DNA of 64,000 bases, from assembly GCA_020635115.1 (NCBI GenBank), contig JACKAK010000010.1:89251-153250 (forward strand), given 5' to 3'. Of the stretch, positions 43,772 to 53,526 are shown piece after piece. The first letter of the stretch is position 1, and every line of letters starts with the position of its first letter. A model generated the notes under the pieces. The model worked only from the letters and a program-made list of their open reading frames with translations. It ran no database searches and was not told the DNA's origin. This stretch comes from Halobacteriovoraceae bacterium (GTDB lineage Bacteria > Bdellovibrionota > Bacteriovoracia > Bacteriovoracales > Bacteriovoracaceae). A program made the position numbers and the translations under genes.

Positions 43772-46429
43772 ATGCCTAAAAAAGTGTTTGAACTTGCTAA
43801 AGAATTCGATTTAAGACCACTTGATCTTGTCGAAATACTTAATAGCAGAGGGCTTTCAGTTAAAAGTCACATGACAAGTTTAAGTGACGAAGATGTCGAA
43901 AAAGCTATATCTTTTTTAAGGCCTACAGATGAGGGAGATAAAAAGAAGAAAAAGGCGACCAAGAAAAAGACTGTTAAAAAGAAAGTCGTTAAGAAAAAAG
44001 TCGTTAAAAAGCCAGCAAGTGAAACTCCTGCAAATGAAGAAAAACTAAATTCTCCAGAAGAAATAAAATCTCAAGTCGCAAATGAAGAAGAAGTAAATGA
44101 TACCGAAGACCGACCGAAAACGGTGAGGGTTAAGAAAAGCAATGTTGCGGCCAGAAAGAAAAAGGCCAAGGAACAAGAAGCAATGTCTACCTCAAAGTCA
44201 TTATATGAGGAAGATATGCCTAAGGTTTCTGGATTGCGAGTTATCGCTAGACCCGAAATAAAAAAGGAAGAACCTGTTGAAGTCGTTGAGACTAAGAACG
44301 AAACAGACAATACTCTGGATATGCCCAAGCAACATGTCTTTACACCAGTTTATATTCCAGAGAAAAAAGTAACCACAGAAAAAGTTCAAGAAGAAGAAGA
44401 AGAATTTAGTGATGATGACGAGAATTCTCCAAAGTCTGAATCGAAAAAAAGATTGGGTGGCCTGGCCACAATGATGTCTGGAAAAGCAAAAGCTCCAGCT
44501 AATAGATCGCGTGATTTAACTCAATTGAGGGCGGATGAAGAACTTAAAACATACTCGGTTTTAGGAAATCAAGTCTATACTCCAGTTGGCCGAAAAAAGG
44601 TGTACACAGGTGCAACACGTAAAACTGAAAAAACTGAAATAAAAGATTCAAAGAGAGTCATTTCAATTCATGGTAGTTGTGAAGTTGTAACCTTGGCCAA
44701 GAAATTAAATATCAAATTTAAAGAACTAGTAGATAAGGCCTTAGATCTCAATTTACTTATTAAGCATGACGATTTTTTAGGACCTAAGCTTTGTTCAGAG
44801 TTGGCCGCACTTTATAAATTTAGAGTTGAAGATAAATCATTCAGAGAAGAAGAAATCCTTAAAGCTGGAAACGAAGCTAAGTCTACTTTCCCTCCAAGAA
44901 ATCCTATCATCACGATTATGGGACATGTTGACCATGGGAAAACAACACTCCTTGATTATATAAGAAGTGCAAAAGTCGCAAGTGGAGAGGCCGGTGGGAT
45001 TACTCAGCATATTGGAGCTTATTCTGTTAAGGTAAAAAATTCTACCTTAACTTTTTTAGATACACCGGGACACGCTGCGTTTGCATCAATGAGACAAAGA
45101 GGTGCTGATGTCACTGATATTGTTGTGCTCGTTGTTGCAGCTGACGATGGTGTTATGCCACAAACAAAAGAGTCGATTAGATTTTGTAAAAATGCAAATC
45201 GTCCGATAATTGTTGCCGTTAATAAAATGGATAAAGAACAGGCAAATCCTGACAGAGTGAAACAAGAACTCATCGAATTTGAATTAACTCCAGAAGAATG
45301 GGGTGGAGATACTATCTTTTGTCCTATTTCAGCTCTAAATGGAGATGGGGTAGATGATCTTCTTGAAAATATCGCAATACAAGCAGAAATGATGGAACTT
45401 ACTGCAAACGATAAAGGTCAAGCTGAAGGTGTTGTTATTGAATCAAAAGTAGAGCAGGGCAGAGGTCCAGTAGCAACTGTTATCATACAATCAGGAACGC
45501 TTAATAAAGGTGATAGTATCGTTGTTGGAGAAACATTTGGGCGCGCCAGAAACCTTACAGATCATCTTGGGAAACAACTATCTAAAGCTGGCCCATCAAC
45601 ACCTGTACAAATTTTAGGACTCGTTGATGCGCCAAATCCTGGTGAAATTCTTAATGTTGTTAAAAACGAACGTGAGGCCAAGAAAATTGTCCAAAATAGA
45701 ATTGACGAAAGAAAAGTATTAGAGGCCACTCCTTCTCAAAAGAAAGTAAGTCTTGAAGATTTCTTTTCTCAAGCACCTCTTGAAGGACAAGAGAAAAAAG
45801 AGCTTAACCTTATTATACGTTCTGATGTTCAAGGATCTTTTGAGGCCATAAGACAGGCACTTGAATCTTTAGGAAACAATGAAGTTGGTGTTAAAGTTGT
45901 TGGTGGTGGTGTCGGCCCTATCTCTGATAGTGATGTCAATATGGCCATCTCTACGAATGGATTTATTTTAGGTTTCAACATGAGACCGGTTACAAGTGCT
46001 CGACGACTCGCTGAGGATAAAGGCGTTGATATAAAAACATATTCAATTATATATGAACTAATCAATGATATTAAATTAGCATTGGAAGGTCTTCTAGATC
46101 CTGAATTTGTCGAAGAATACATCGGAAGAGCAGAAGTACGTGAAACCTTTTCAGTTCCAAAGGTTGGAGTTATTGCAGGTTCACACGTAATTGATGGTAA
46201 AATTGAAAGAGGTTGTAGTATAAGACTTCTTAGAGATGGTAAAATCGTTTTTGATGGCAAGCTTTCTAGTCTAAAACGCTTTAAAGATGACGTTAAAGAA
46301 GTAAAAAGTGGATACGAATGTGGTGTTGGTATGGAAAACTTTAACGATATAAAAATTGGCGATATTTTTGAGTCTTATTTAATGGTTGAAAAAAAGAGAT
46401 CACTTGATTCAAATCAAAAGACTCTCTAA
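43772..46429 (+). CDS. infB: Translation initiation factor IF-2
   Basis: An 885-residue IF-2. I start at ATG 43772 (MPKKVFELAKEFD), which has GGAG at 6-bp spacing and matches IF2_N; a TTG 11 codons upstream is less likely. A Lys-rich linker (about 57-85) and a long acidic, low-complexity linker follow, then a second IF2_N-like domain near 290-345. The GTPase domain shows GHVDHGKTT near 385, DTPGHAAF, NKMDKEQ and the SALNGDG block. Domains II-IV and the fMet-tRNA-binding C-terminus complete it. It follows nusA as usual. Confidence 0.97.
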   Translation: MPKKVFELAKEFDLRPLDLVEILNSRGLSVKSHMTSLSDEDVEKAISFLRPTDEGDKKKKKATKKKTVKKKVVKKKVVKKPASETPANEEKLNSPEEIKSQVANEEEVNDTEDRPKTVRVKKSNVAARKKKAKEQEAMSTSKSLYEEDMPKVSGLRVIARPEIKKEEPVEVVETKNETDNTLDMPKQHVFTPVYIPEKKVTTEKVQEEEEEFSDDDENSPKSESKKRLGGLATMMSGKAKAPANRSRDLTQLRADEELKTYSVLGNQVYTPVGRKKVYTGATRKTEKTEIKDSKRVISIHGSCEVVTLAKKLNIKFKELVDKALDLNLLIKHDDFLGPKLCSELAALYKFRVEDKSFREEEILKAGNEAKSTFPPRNPIITIMGHVDHGKTTLLDYIRSAKVASGEAGGITQHIGAYSVKVKNSTLTFLDTPGHAAFASMRQRGADVTDIVVLVVAADDGVMPQTKESIRFCKNANRPIIVAVNKMDKEQANPDRVKQELIEFELTPEEWGGDTIFCPISALNGDGVDDLLENIAIQAEMMELTANDKGQAEGVVIESKVEQGRGPVATVIIQSGTLNKGDSIVVGETFGRARNLTDHLGKQLSKAGPSTPVQILGLVDAPNPGEILNVVKNEREAKKIVQNRIDERKVLEATPSQKKVSLEDFFSQAPLEGQEKKELNLIIRSDVQGSFEAIRQALESLGNNEVGVKVVGGGVGPISDSDVNMAISTNGFILGFNMRPVTSARRLAEDKGVDIKTYSIIYELINDIKLALEGLLDPEFVEEYIGRAEVRETFSVPKVGVIAGSHVIDGKIERGCSIRLLRDGKIVFDGKLSSLKRFKDDVKEVKSGYECGVGMENFNDIKIGDIFESYLMVEKKRSLDSNQKTL

Positions 46430-46443
46430 CATGGGTAAAAGGA

Positions 46444-46815
46444 ATGAGTAAGGGAAATAAAAAACAAGCATACGAAACAAAAGTAGTTCAAGGTTTAAAT
46501 CTATATCTTAGAAATGAGCTTAAAGATCCTCAACTTTCCCTTGTTTCATTCACAAAATGTGATCTTACAGATGATTTTTCACGTGCAAAAGTCTATTGGG
46601 ATACATTCAATCCAGATTCAAAGAAAACAATTGAAGAAGGATTTTCTCGTCTGCGTGGAAAAATGAGAACCTATCTTGCAAGGTATTTGAAAGTTAGACA
46701 TGTTCCTGAAGTAATTTGTCTCTATGATCGAGAATTTGAGGAAACATCTAAAATTGAAGTCTTATTAGCTCAGGAAAAAATAAATGGAAAATTCTTTCAA
46801 GAAGGAACTCTATAA
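46444..46815 (+). CDS. rbfA: Ribosome-binding factor A
   Basis: A 123-residue KH-type 16S-maturation factor. Recognisable blocks are ELKDPQLSLVSFTKCDLTDDFSRAKVYW and LRGKMRTYLARYLKVRHVPEVICLYD, with the Arg/Lys-rich helix that contacts 16S rRNA. It lies 14 bp after infB and overlaps truB by 32 bp. The Shine-Dalgarno (AAAAGGA) is unusually close to the ATG, so translation may depend on coupling to infB. Confidence 0.93.
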   Translation: MSKGNKKQAYETKVVQGLNLYLRNELKDPQLSLVSFTKCDLTDDFSRAKVYWDTFNPDSKKTIEEGFSRLRGKMRTYLARYLKVRHVPEVICLYDREFEETSKIEVLLAQEKINGKFFQEGTL

Positions 46816-47692
46816 TCAACCATTAGTATTTAGTGTTCTCAAACCTCCAGGGCCAAGCTCATTTGATATCATTAGACATTTTAAAAAAAACCTCCCATTT
46901 AAACCAAGAAAAATTGGACACTTTGGTACTCTCGATCCATTTGCTAGTGGTGTTTTTTTGGTTGGATTAAATTCTGCACTTAGACTCAATGAACTTGCAC
47001 ATGAGCACAATAGAAAAACATATCTGGCCATTGGGAAAATTGGTTACACCACTGATACTGGTGACAGAACAGGTTCCATTTGTCTAAATTCTTCGTACAA
47101 ACCAACTCTCGCAGAAATTAACAAGGCCCTAAACTGCTTGGCCAGTAATGAATACAAACAAACACCTCCACACTATTCAGCGGCAAAATGTAATGGTAAA
47201 CCACTCTATAAGTGGGCCAGACAGGGAGTTTTAATTCAAAAAGATGCCGTACAAAGAACAATTTTCGAGGCCAGAATTGTAAAATATCACTATCCCTATC
47301 TCTCTATAAAAGTAAGTGTAAGTACTGGAACTTATATTAGAAAATTATTTGAAGATTTGCTGGAGTTATGTGGAACAAGGGGACATTTGATATCATTAGT
47401 AAGAACTAATATAGGTCCCTTTAACTTAAAAAACTCAATTCTTAAAAAGAACTGGCCAAAAATTATAGATAATAGAAAGCACATTGAGAATTTGAGTTTC
47501 AGATTAACTAACATTCTACCTTTTGAAAAATTAGATATAGGGCCAGAGAATTCAAAAAAATTTCTAAATGGTTGCAAAATAAATGTATCAACTCAAGAAC
47601 ATTATAACTGGATTATGTCCAATAAGCAGGTTCTAGGTATTGGAAAAAATATCAACCAAGAAATCACTCCACATATAGTTTTTAAAAACTAA
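46784..47692 (+). CDS. truB: tRNA pseudouridine(55) synthase
   Basis: TruB makes pseudouridine 55 in the T loop of tRNAs. KPPGPSSFD begins the fold, and GHFGTLDPFASGV contains the catalytic Asp near residue 51. YLAIGKIGYTTDTGDRTG, the QTPPHYSAAKCNGKPLYKWAR block and SVSTGTYIRKL are also typical. The C-terminal region (about 230-302) looks PUA-like but is divergent. The start lies inside rbfA and the stop overlaps the opposite gene. Confidence 0.95.
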   Translation: MENSFKKELYNQPLVFSVLKPPGPSSFDIIRHFKKNLPFKPRKIGHFGTLDPFASGVFLVGLNSALRLNELAHEHNRKTYLAIGKIGYTTDTGDRTGSICLNSSYKPTLAEINKALNCLASNEYKQTPPHYSAAKCNGKPLYKWARQGVLIQKDAVQRTIFEARIVKYHYPYLSIKVSVSTGTYIRKLFEDLLELCGTRGHLISLVRTNIGPFNLKNSILKKNWPKIIDNRKHIENLSFRLTNILPFEKLDIGPENSKKFLNGCKINVSTQEHYNWIMSNKQVLGIGKNINQEITPHIVFKN

Positions 47693-48416
47693 ATGAAACT
47701 CCATATCCTGGAACAATCGTATTTGACTCTTTATGATGCATCATAAAGGGAACATAGCTAATTGGTCCATAGATTTTCTTTTTATTTTCTTTATGTCTAT
47801 TTGCAGTTGTTATCCAGTCATGTCCAAAATAAATGGGAGCAAAAGAAGCAATTATAGCAGCTAAATTTAATCCTGTAGATATGGAGTCACTTTCAGCTCT
47901 GGCCATCATATAGATTGATACACTGAAGTTTGAAGCAGCAGAAAGCCATACTATTTTTCTCGCCAAACTTTTAGCATCAAATAGAACTTCTTCTGCATAA
48001 CGCTCTTTTGCTAGCTGATCCTTCGTGCTTTTAGCAGTCATTTTTTTTAATTTAACAGCACCTGTGTAATAGGGGTGATACTGTGAGTGCATGTAATAAG
48101 CTATACCCATCCACGCTGCACCAATTCCAATTCCTGTAAGTCCAGGACCTATGGGACGTTCCGGTTGCCCTAGTTCGTTATTTTCATTTTTGTTATTACT
48201 GAGTTGAAATATTCCGGCCACAAATGTAGTGAAACCAGAGGCCGCAATAGATAAATGTGGAGATTTAAAAAAGTTTGTTGGTCTACTTTTTGCTTCATCT
48301 ACAACACGATCACTTGCTGAAGGTGCAACTAGAAGTTCAGGATACGAGAAATTAAAATCATCCTTGGCCCAAGAAGGACTTGAGAGAAATGCTAGGATTA
48401 TGAGAAGAATTTTCAT
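47682..48416 (-). CDS. Membrane protein of unknown function
   Basis: A 244-residue protein with an N-terminal signal-type segment (MKILLIILAFLSSPSWA) and roughly four hydrophobic segments after residue 55 (for example GLTGIGIGAAWMGIAYYM and LNLAAIIASFAPIYFG). It ends in aromatic Phe, which leaves an outer-membrane location possible, though the helical hydrophobic pieces favour the inner membrane. No family is recognised. It ends inside truB on the opposite strand and diverges from the FecR-domain gene. Confidence 0.7.
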   Translation of the reverse strand: MKILLIILAFLSSPSWAKDDFNFSYPELLVAPSASDRVVDEAKSRPTNFFKSPHLSIAASGFTTFVAGIFQLSNNKNENNELGQPERPIGPGLTGIGIGAAWMGIAYYMHSQYHPYYTGAVKLKKMTAKSTKDQLAKERYAEEVLFDAKSLARKIVWLSAASNFSVSIYMMARAESDSISTGLNLAAIIASFAPIYFGHDWITTANRHKENKKKIYGPISYVPFMMHHKESNTIVPGYGVSFSF

Positions 48417-48516
48417 TTGTACCCCTTTTAATTTTCTTATAGTAGGATAAAATATATTTAATTTACATTAATTGTATTGATAAACCTCTATTTATACAAG
48501 CAGCAAGGATGAAAAA

Positions 48517-49554
48517 ATGAAATTCATATTTTTACCACTTATTTTTATTGTATTGTTTTGGTCAAATTCTTATTCTTCTACAGCAAGGGTTATTAAATTA
48601 AAGGGAGTTGTAGATATCTATGAATCACCTTCAAATAAATCTCTTGGGCGGAAAGGAGAAGTCCTTTTTAATGGAAAATATTACCTCTCAATTTCACCAA
48701 AGCTAGGACTTAAACTTAAAAATGGTTCAATTATTAAAACAAAGCAAGATTCTCAGGTAAGGCTTATTTTTAACAATGGAGACCAATTTAACGTTGCTCA
48801 AAACACATTTTACGAAGTGAAGTGGGATGATGAAAAATACTCTAAGGGAGAAAAGAAAAGTAATACTATTGTCAACCTTATGTACGGGAAAGTCAGAGCT
48901 ATCGTTTCAAAAGATGGCCCTCGAAGTAATCTAAAGGTTTCGACAACTCATGCTGCAATGGGGGTTAGGGGAACAGATTTCTATGTCTCGAACTCTGGAC
49001 AACTTGGAAAAATGGATGTGTCGGTTATAAGAGGTGAAGTAGATGTTACTCCAAAGGTAAAAAAAATGAAAGGACTATCGGCCCAAAAGAAAGTCAAACC
49101 GCAGATAATAAAAGTTAAACCAGGTTTTTCTGCTTTTGTATCAACCGCACTTCCAAAAGCGGAAATAAAATCTAAAGATGTAGCAATTGCAGATGTTCAA
49201 GTTAGAAGAACTTCAAAAGTAGAACTGGCAAAAATTCAAAAGGACTCTGTCATTGAAGTTACAAAAGAAGAAGAAGAGAAACAACTGAAAGAGGTTTCAA
49301 AAAATGTTGCAACTGAGCTTCAAAAGTTAGAAAAAACTGCTGTCAAAACTACACTTGAAGATATCAAAAGATATGATGAGAATCTTTATAATGCGATGGT
49401 TTCACAAAAAGTAGTCAAGGTAGAAGATGTAAATACTGCATCGGTAAAAAAAGTGTTTAAAAAGGCGCCAGAAAGACCACTCAAACCAGGTGAAGATGAT
49501 TTTGCTGGCGACTATGAAGATGTTTATCAAAAGTATCTGAAAGTTTTGGAATAA
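48517..49554 (+). CDS. Exported FecR-domain protein
   Basis: A 345-residue exported protein with a signal peptide of about 21 residues. A FecR-type domain spans about 25-185: LKLKNGSIIKT, SQVRLIFNNGDQF, the LMYGKVRAIV strand and THAAMGVRGTDFYV, the classic FecR-domain ending. Unlike anti-sigma FecR proteins it has no cytoplasmic N-terminal domain and no sigma gene nearby, so it belongs to the stand-alone periplasmic group, often linked to surface structures. The C-terminal 140 residues are Lys/Glu-rich and helical. Confidence 0.88.
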   Translation: MKFIFLPLIFIVLFWSNSYSSTARVIKLKGVVDIYESPSNKSLGRKGEVLFNGKYYLSISPKLGLKLKNGSIIKTKQDSQVRLIFNNGDQFNVAQNTFYEVKWDDEKYSKGEKKSNTIVNLMYGKVRAIVSKDGPRSNLKVSTTHAAMGVRGTDFYVSNSGQLGKMDVSVIRGEVDVTPKVKKMKGLSAQKKVKPQIIKVKPGFSAFVSTALPKAEIKSKDVAIADVQVRRTSKVELAKIQKDSVIEVTKEEEEKQLKEVSKNVATELQKLEKTAVKTTLEDIKRYDENLYNAMVSQKVVKVEDVNTASVKKVFKKAPERPLKPGEDDFAGDYEDVYQKYLKVLE

Positions 49555-49561
49555 TTAAAAA

Positions 49562-51274
49562 TTACTGTTGACCGCTTCGATGTTTTTCACTGATAAAGTT
49601 TTCGGATATTACTTTATCAGCATTTTCTTCCCCAATCTTTGTCAATAATGATTTATCCAAAAATTCACAATTTTCTGTCTTATCTTCATTATACAGATGA
49701 AGAGTTTGGGTCGGGAAGGCAAACTCTACTTTTAAATATTTTGCTAATTTTAATATATCTAAAATGAGTCTATGTTTTTCATGTAGCTCTTGTGACCAAT
49801 CTGGAACCTTCCAAAACATATATAATAATATATCAAGAGAACTAGGCCCCATTTTATTTAAATAGACATGGAAGCTATCCTTTCTTGTAAATGGATGTTT
49901 CAGTATAATTTGTCTCATACCTTCACAAAAGGCCTCAATCCTTTCAGGTTCAGTATGATAGGCAATAGATAAATGTGTTGAAAACCTCCTGTATCTTCTT
50001 TGCCCATAGTTATCTATATGTACATTTGTGAGCTGGCCATTGGGTAAACTTATTAACGAATCATAAAAGGTTCGTATTCTGGTGCTTCGCAAACCTACCT
50101 CTTCCACCGTTCCTTCCACTTTCCCGTCTATAAGAACCCAATCACCAATTCTAAAAGGTCTGTCGAGTAGTACTGTAAGTGAGCCGAATAAATTTCCGAG
50201 TGCATCTTTAGCGGCAAACGCAAAGGCCAGACCTCCTATACCCATACCGGCAATAAGTCCTTTCATATCAATGGCCAGTCCATCACCTATAAAAATTATA
50301 CCTACAGTGATTACTATAAACTTCGCTGTTTTTCTAAGCATTGGAATAAGAATGTCATCAAACTTATTTTCAGATTGAAGAGCTCTTTTTTCAAAGAATC
50401 TAGAAATCAGATCGACAAGTTTATGTGCAGTAAAAACACTGGCCATCGTAAAAATTACGTAACAACCTTTCAAAGATAATGACAAAATATTATCGGGTAG
50501 CGAAAGTATGCGTAGACCACCATTTAAAAAGATTGAAAATACCATGATTCCCATCGGTGCTAAAAAATTTTTCTGAATATCTTTCTCTACAGTTATATTT
50601 TTGTTTTGAAGAATTTTTGTAATAATAATATGTACGTAAAGCCTAAAAGCTCTATCAATGAGAAAAGATAAAAATATTATAAAAATCAGCGCAAGCCATT
50701 GTCCATTAGTCAATTTGAATGTTTCATTAAAAAACCATGAGGGCAGACCCTTTGTAAATTTGTAGTGCCAAGGTTTGTACTGCACAACTCCCGGAACTAT
50801 TTTATTTTTAGAGAGAGATTTTTCGTAAGTATAAATTGTACTCGCTGTATTTTTGGTGAAAATCCATTCATTATTATTTTTATAAAGAGCAATTTCTACT
50901 GGATAAATTTGTCCTTCATATTCGATGGTTTTTTTCTTGTAATACCATATATTATTGTTGAGTTGTTTTGGAATTTGATTAATATCAATTTTCTCGAGCC
51001 TGTCTAAAGTATTAATCAAGGAAATAGCTATATTTTTTCCTGTAATAGTTTTAGATGTTTCATCAAAATCACTTAAATCTAATGTCTGAATGGCCATATT
51101 AATAGCAGTTGAATCACCATTTTTATATCCGACCATGGCCTTTAGAAAGTAATTGAAAGTCATTCTTGGAGATGTAAAATCTTTTGAGGGATAGAGTTCT
51201 TGATTATCAGCTTTGATAGATGTTGAAATGACAAAATAAAATAGAAGAGTGAAAAGACGTAATTTTATAAGCAT
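49562..51274 (-). CDS. MscS-family mechanosensitive channel with periplasmic domain
   Basis: A 570-residue channel. A signal peptide (1-22) precedes a periplasmic domain to about residue 190. Helices follow near 195-210, 235-255, 265-285 and 315-330, then the pore-lining TM3 with GMGIGGLAFAFAAKDALGNLFG near 345 and the MscS beta domain (FRIGDWVLIDGKVEGTVEEVGLRSTRIR, PNGQL). The cytoplasmic C-terminal vestibule ends near 530. It likely protects against osmotic downshift. It diverges from the cNMP-binding gene. Confidence 0.92.
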   Translation of the reverse strand: MLIKLRLFTLLFYFVISTSIKADNQELYPSKDFTSPRMTFNYFLKAMVGYKNGDSTAINMAIQTLDLSDFDETSKTITGKNIAISLINTLDRLEKIDINQIPKQLNNNIWYYKKKTIEYEGQIYPVEIALYKNNNEWIFTKNTASTIYTYEKSLSKNKIVPGVVQYKPWHYKFTKGLPSWFFNETFKLTNGQWLALIFIIFLSFLIDRAFRLYVHIIITKILQNKNITVEKDIQKNFLAPMGIMVFSIFLNGGLRILSLPDNILSLSLKGCYVIFTMASVFTAHKLVDLISRFFEKRALQSENKFDDILIPMLRKTAKFIVITVGIIFIGDGLAIDMKGLIAGMGIGGLAFAFAAKDALGNLFGSLTVLLDRPFRIGDWVLIDGKVEGTVEEVGLRSTRIRTFYDSLISLPNGQLTNVHIDNYGQRRYRRFSTHLSIAYHTEPERIEAFCEGMRQIILKHPFTRKDSFHVYLNKMGPSSLDILLYMFWKVPDWSQELHEKHRLILDILKLAKYLKVEFAFPTQTLHLYNEDKTENCEFLDKSLLTKIGEENADKVISENFISEKHRSGQQ

Positions 51275-51384
51275 GATTTGGCCTCTAACTAAAAATATTT
51301 ATGTGGTATACTTTAAACGTATATATGAAAAGAGATAGGAAATCCATCTTTGCTTTTATTCATTTCAATTAATAAGGGGTTAAT

Positions 51385-51732
51385 ATGGCGAAAATTTTAG
51401 TATTGTCTAAAGATGATTATCTTCTAAGAGAAGGGGAAGAAAGTGATGAAATGTATTATTTGAATAGAGGACTTATGACAGTTTACAAACGTGTAGGTGA
51501 TTCTGAAAAACAAATAGCTATAATTAAGCAGGGTGAGTTGGTCGGAGAAATGTTATTTTTAGATGGGGAAGCGCGTTGTGCTTCAGTTAAGGCCGCTCAA
51601 GATTGCGAATTATTTGTCATACCACACTCAAAAATTAGAGAAATCGAAAAAACTCTTCCCAATTGGTACAGTAAACTAGTTCAAACTTTGTTGGAGCGAT
51701 TAAGAAAGGCAAATAGTTCAGTAAGAATTTAG
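51385..51732 (+). CDS. Stand-alone cyclic-nucleotide-binding domain protein
   Basis: A 115-residue protein made almost wholly of one cNMP-binding beta-roll: LLREGEESDEMYYLNRG, the phosphate-binding-cassette region GELVGEMLFLDGEARCASVKA with an Arg in the right place, and a C-terminal helix. There is no HTH or effector domain, so it probably works by binding a partner. Ligand is not determined (cAMP, cGMP, or none). Its stop abuts the stop of the convergent chemoreceptor with no gap. Confidence 0.88.
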   Translation: MAKILVLSKDDYLLREGEESDEMYYLNRGLMTVYKRVGDSEKQIAIIKQGELVGEMLFLDGEARCASVKAAQDCELFVIPHSKIREIEKTLPNWYSKLVQTLLERLRKANSSVRI

Positions 51733-52938
51733 TTAAATTAAACCAATTTGTTTCAAAAAGGTTCTTACATCTTTGTTAACACTTTTTGATTCAGTTGAAA
51801 GTTTTGAAGTGGCCTCTTTGATTTTATTAGTTGAATTGCTGGCCATTTCAGTGTTTTTTCTTACAACTTCAATATTTTCTCTAACATCTTGAGATTCTGC
51901 TGATACAGTCTGCGCACTTTCGGCTATTGAGGACATGGTGACGCTTTGTTCTTCTGTGGCAGCAGCTATTCCATTTATTACATCATTAAGATTTTCAATA
52001 GATTCAGTTGATGCTTGAACAGCTTCGACAGATTCTTTTGATCCTTGAATAATTGATTTTATACTTATCTCAATTGATTCAGTCGCTTTTCTGGTTGCTT
52101 TTGAAAGTTCTTTGACTTCGTTTGCGACAACTGAAAAACCTCTTCCGGCCTCTCCAGCTCTTGCGGCCTCAATTGTGGCGTTTAGAGCAAGTAAGTTTGT
52201 TTGACCAGCAATGGTGTTAATCATACTGCTAATTTCATTAATTTTTTGGCATTCTTGATCTAATCTTTCAATAATAGCTTTTGTAATAAAATTTTGCTCA
52301 GAAGCAGTTTTTGAAAGTTTTGCTCCACTATCAATATCAGAAGAAATCATCGAAATGGTTTTACTCATCTGATTTATGGAGTCAGCAACGTTTTCAACCG
52401 ATTCGTGCATTTTATTAGCATTTTGATTGAGTAACTCCACTCGCTGATGAGTTTTTTCCAAATTTTTACTGAGCATGAGATTTGAAATATCAACTTGACC
52501 TGAGGAGGCAGCAATGATTTCAGAAGTAGAGACCAAATTTTTGGCAAACTCCTCATGCTCGGTAGGTATTCTTTCAAAAATTAAGATGACTTCATTTTTT
52601 GGAGAAATACTATTTGATACAGTCCAACGTTCTTCACGGATTTTTATAGAATGATTGCTTCTTTGTTCCTTTAATATTCGATCAGATTTGCTATCCCATA
52701 GTTCAATAAACTCAAGAAACTTGGTAGGAACTAAATGTTCTATACTTTCTCCCGGTTTTCCAGGGTGGAAATCTTCTCTTGAAATGAGCATCTCCATAAG
52801 TCTGTTAGCGAAAATGATTTTACCATTTTCTTTAAGACATAGTAGGGGATAGGGCAAAAAGTTTAACAAATCGATGTAGAAATTATCCAACTTTTCATCC
52901 TTCTTAATATCATTTATGTGAACGACGTTTTCTAACAT
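51733..52938 (-). CDS. Cytoplasmic methyl-accepting chemotaxis protein with PAS domain
   Basis: A 401-residue soluble chemoreceptor without membrane segments. The N-terminus (about 15-130) is PAS-like (LPYPLLCLKENGKIIFANRLMEMLISRED). The C-terminal 260 residues are the coiled-coil signalling domain, with the CheA/CheW-contacting hairpin IAGQTNLLALNATIEAARAGEAGRGFSVVA near 240-275. It follows the bacteriohemerythrin gene by 8 bp. The PAS domain or the neighbour may provide oxygen or redox sensing, which is inference. Confidence 0.92.
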   Translation of the reverse strand: MLENVVHINDIKKDEKLDNFYIDLLNFLPYPLLCLKENGKIIFANRLMEMLISREDFHPGKPGESIEHLVPTKFLEFIELWDSKSDRILKEQRSNHSIKIREERWTVSNSISPKNEVILIFERIPTEHEEFAKNLVSTSEIIAASSGQVDISNLMLSKNLEKTHQRVELLNQNANKMHESVENVADSINQMSKTISMISSDIDSGAKLSKTASEQNFITKAIIERLDQECQKINEISSMINTIAGQTNLLALNATIEAARAGEAGRGFSVVANEVKELSKATRKATESIEISIKSIIQGSKESVEAVQASTESIENLNDVINGIAAATEEQSVTMSSIAESAQTVSAESQDVRENIEVVRKNTEMASNSTNKIKEATSKLSTESKSVNKDVRTFLKQIGLI

Positions 52939-52946
52939 ATCTACAA

Positions 52947-53354
52947 CTAAGGTACTTTATTTTCTTTAAACAAGTCTACGAATTTCATATCTTCATTTAA
53001 AATATGATCCATTAACCAGTCTTTTAAAAAATCCATTATTTCAGAGCTGATTGTAACATCTCCATCCTTAAATTTTTTCTGGAAATCCAAAACTTGTCCA
53101 ACAAGTTTTTTATGATATTCCTTATGAGTTGCAGCGTTTTTATAGTTCAATTTGTCAAAATATTTTTCTTCATGTTTAAAATGCGCATCTGTATAATTAA
53201 TAAGACCTTCTAAAATAACTCCTAGAGCTTGAGAGGCCTGCCCTTGCATCATCCCTTCATGTAATCTATTCACATAATCAACAAGTCTTTTATGTTGATT
53301 ATCTACACTCGTAATACCCGTTTCAAAACTTTCGTTCCACTCAAACAACGCCAT
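52947..53354 (-). CDS. Bacteriohemerythrin
   Basis: A 135-residue hemerythrin, a di-iron oxygen-binding four-helix bundle. Ligands fit the family pattern: His21 in DNQHKRL, HFKHEEKYF with the bridging Glu, THKEYH, and MDHILNED with the last His and Asp. An AAGGAG site precedes the start. It is the upstream partner of the soluble chemoreceptor gene and may deliver or report oxygen to it. Confidence 0.93.
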   Translation of the reverse strand: MALFEWNESFETGITSVDNQHKRLVDYVNRLHEGMMQGQASQALGVILEGLINYTDAHFKHEEKYFDKLNYKNAATHKEYHKKLVGQVLDFQKKFKDGDVTISSEIMDFLKDWLMDHILNEDMKFVDLFKENKVP

Positions 53355-53467
53355 AATGACTCCTTTAAAATTTTTGTACCATTAATGTCTATGTTACTAT
53401 AACTTTTCGTTAAATTGTTTTGAAATCTTTAGACAGTTCTATAAATTATTACATAGAAAAATATCAA

Positions 53468-53482
53468 ACTGATAATATCAGT
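53468..53482. repeat. Short perfect dyad
   Basis: ACTGATA and TATCAGT flank a single A. The loop is too small for a hairpin, so it would be a DNA-level site if anything. It lies in the leader region between the hemerythrin start and the end of the LRR gene. Confidence 0.3.
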
Positions 53483-53526
53483 AAATTAAAAAATTTGACT
53501 CCAGTAATAGGTTATCATTCTAAGTA

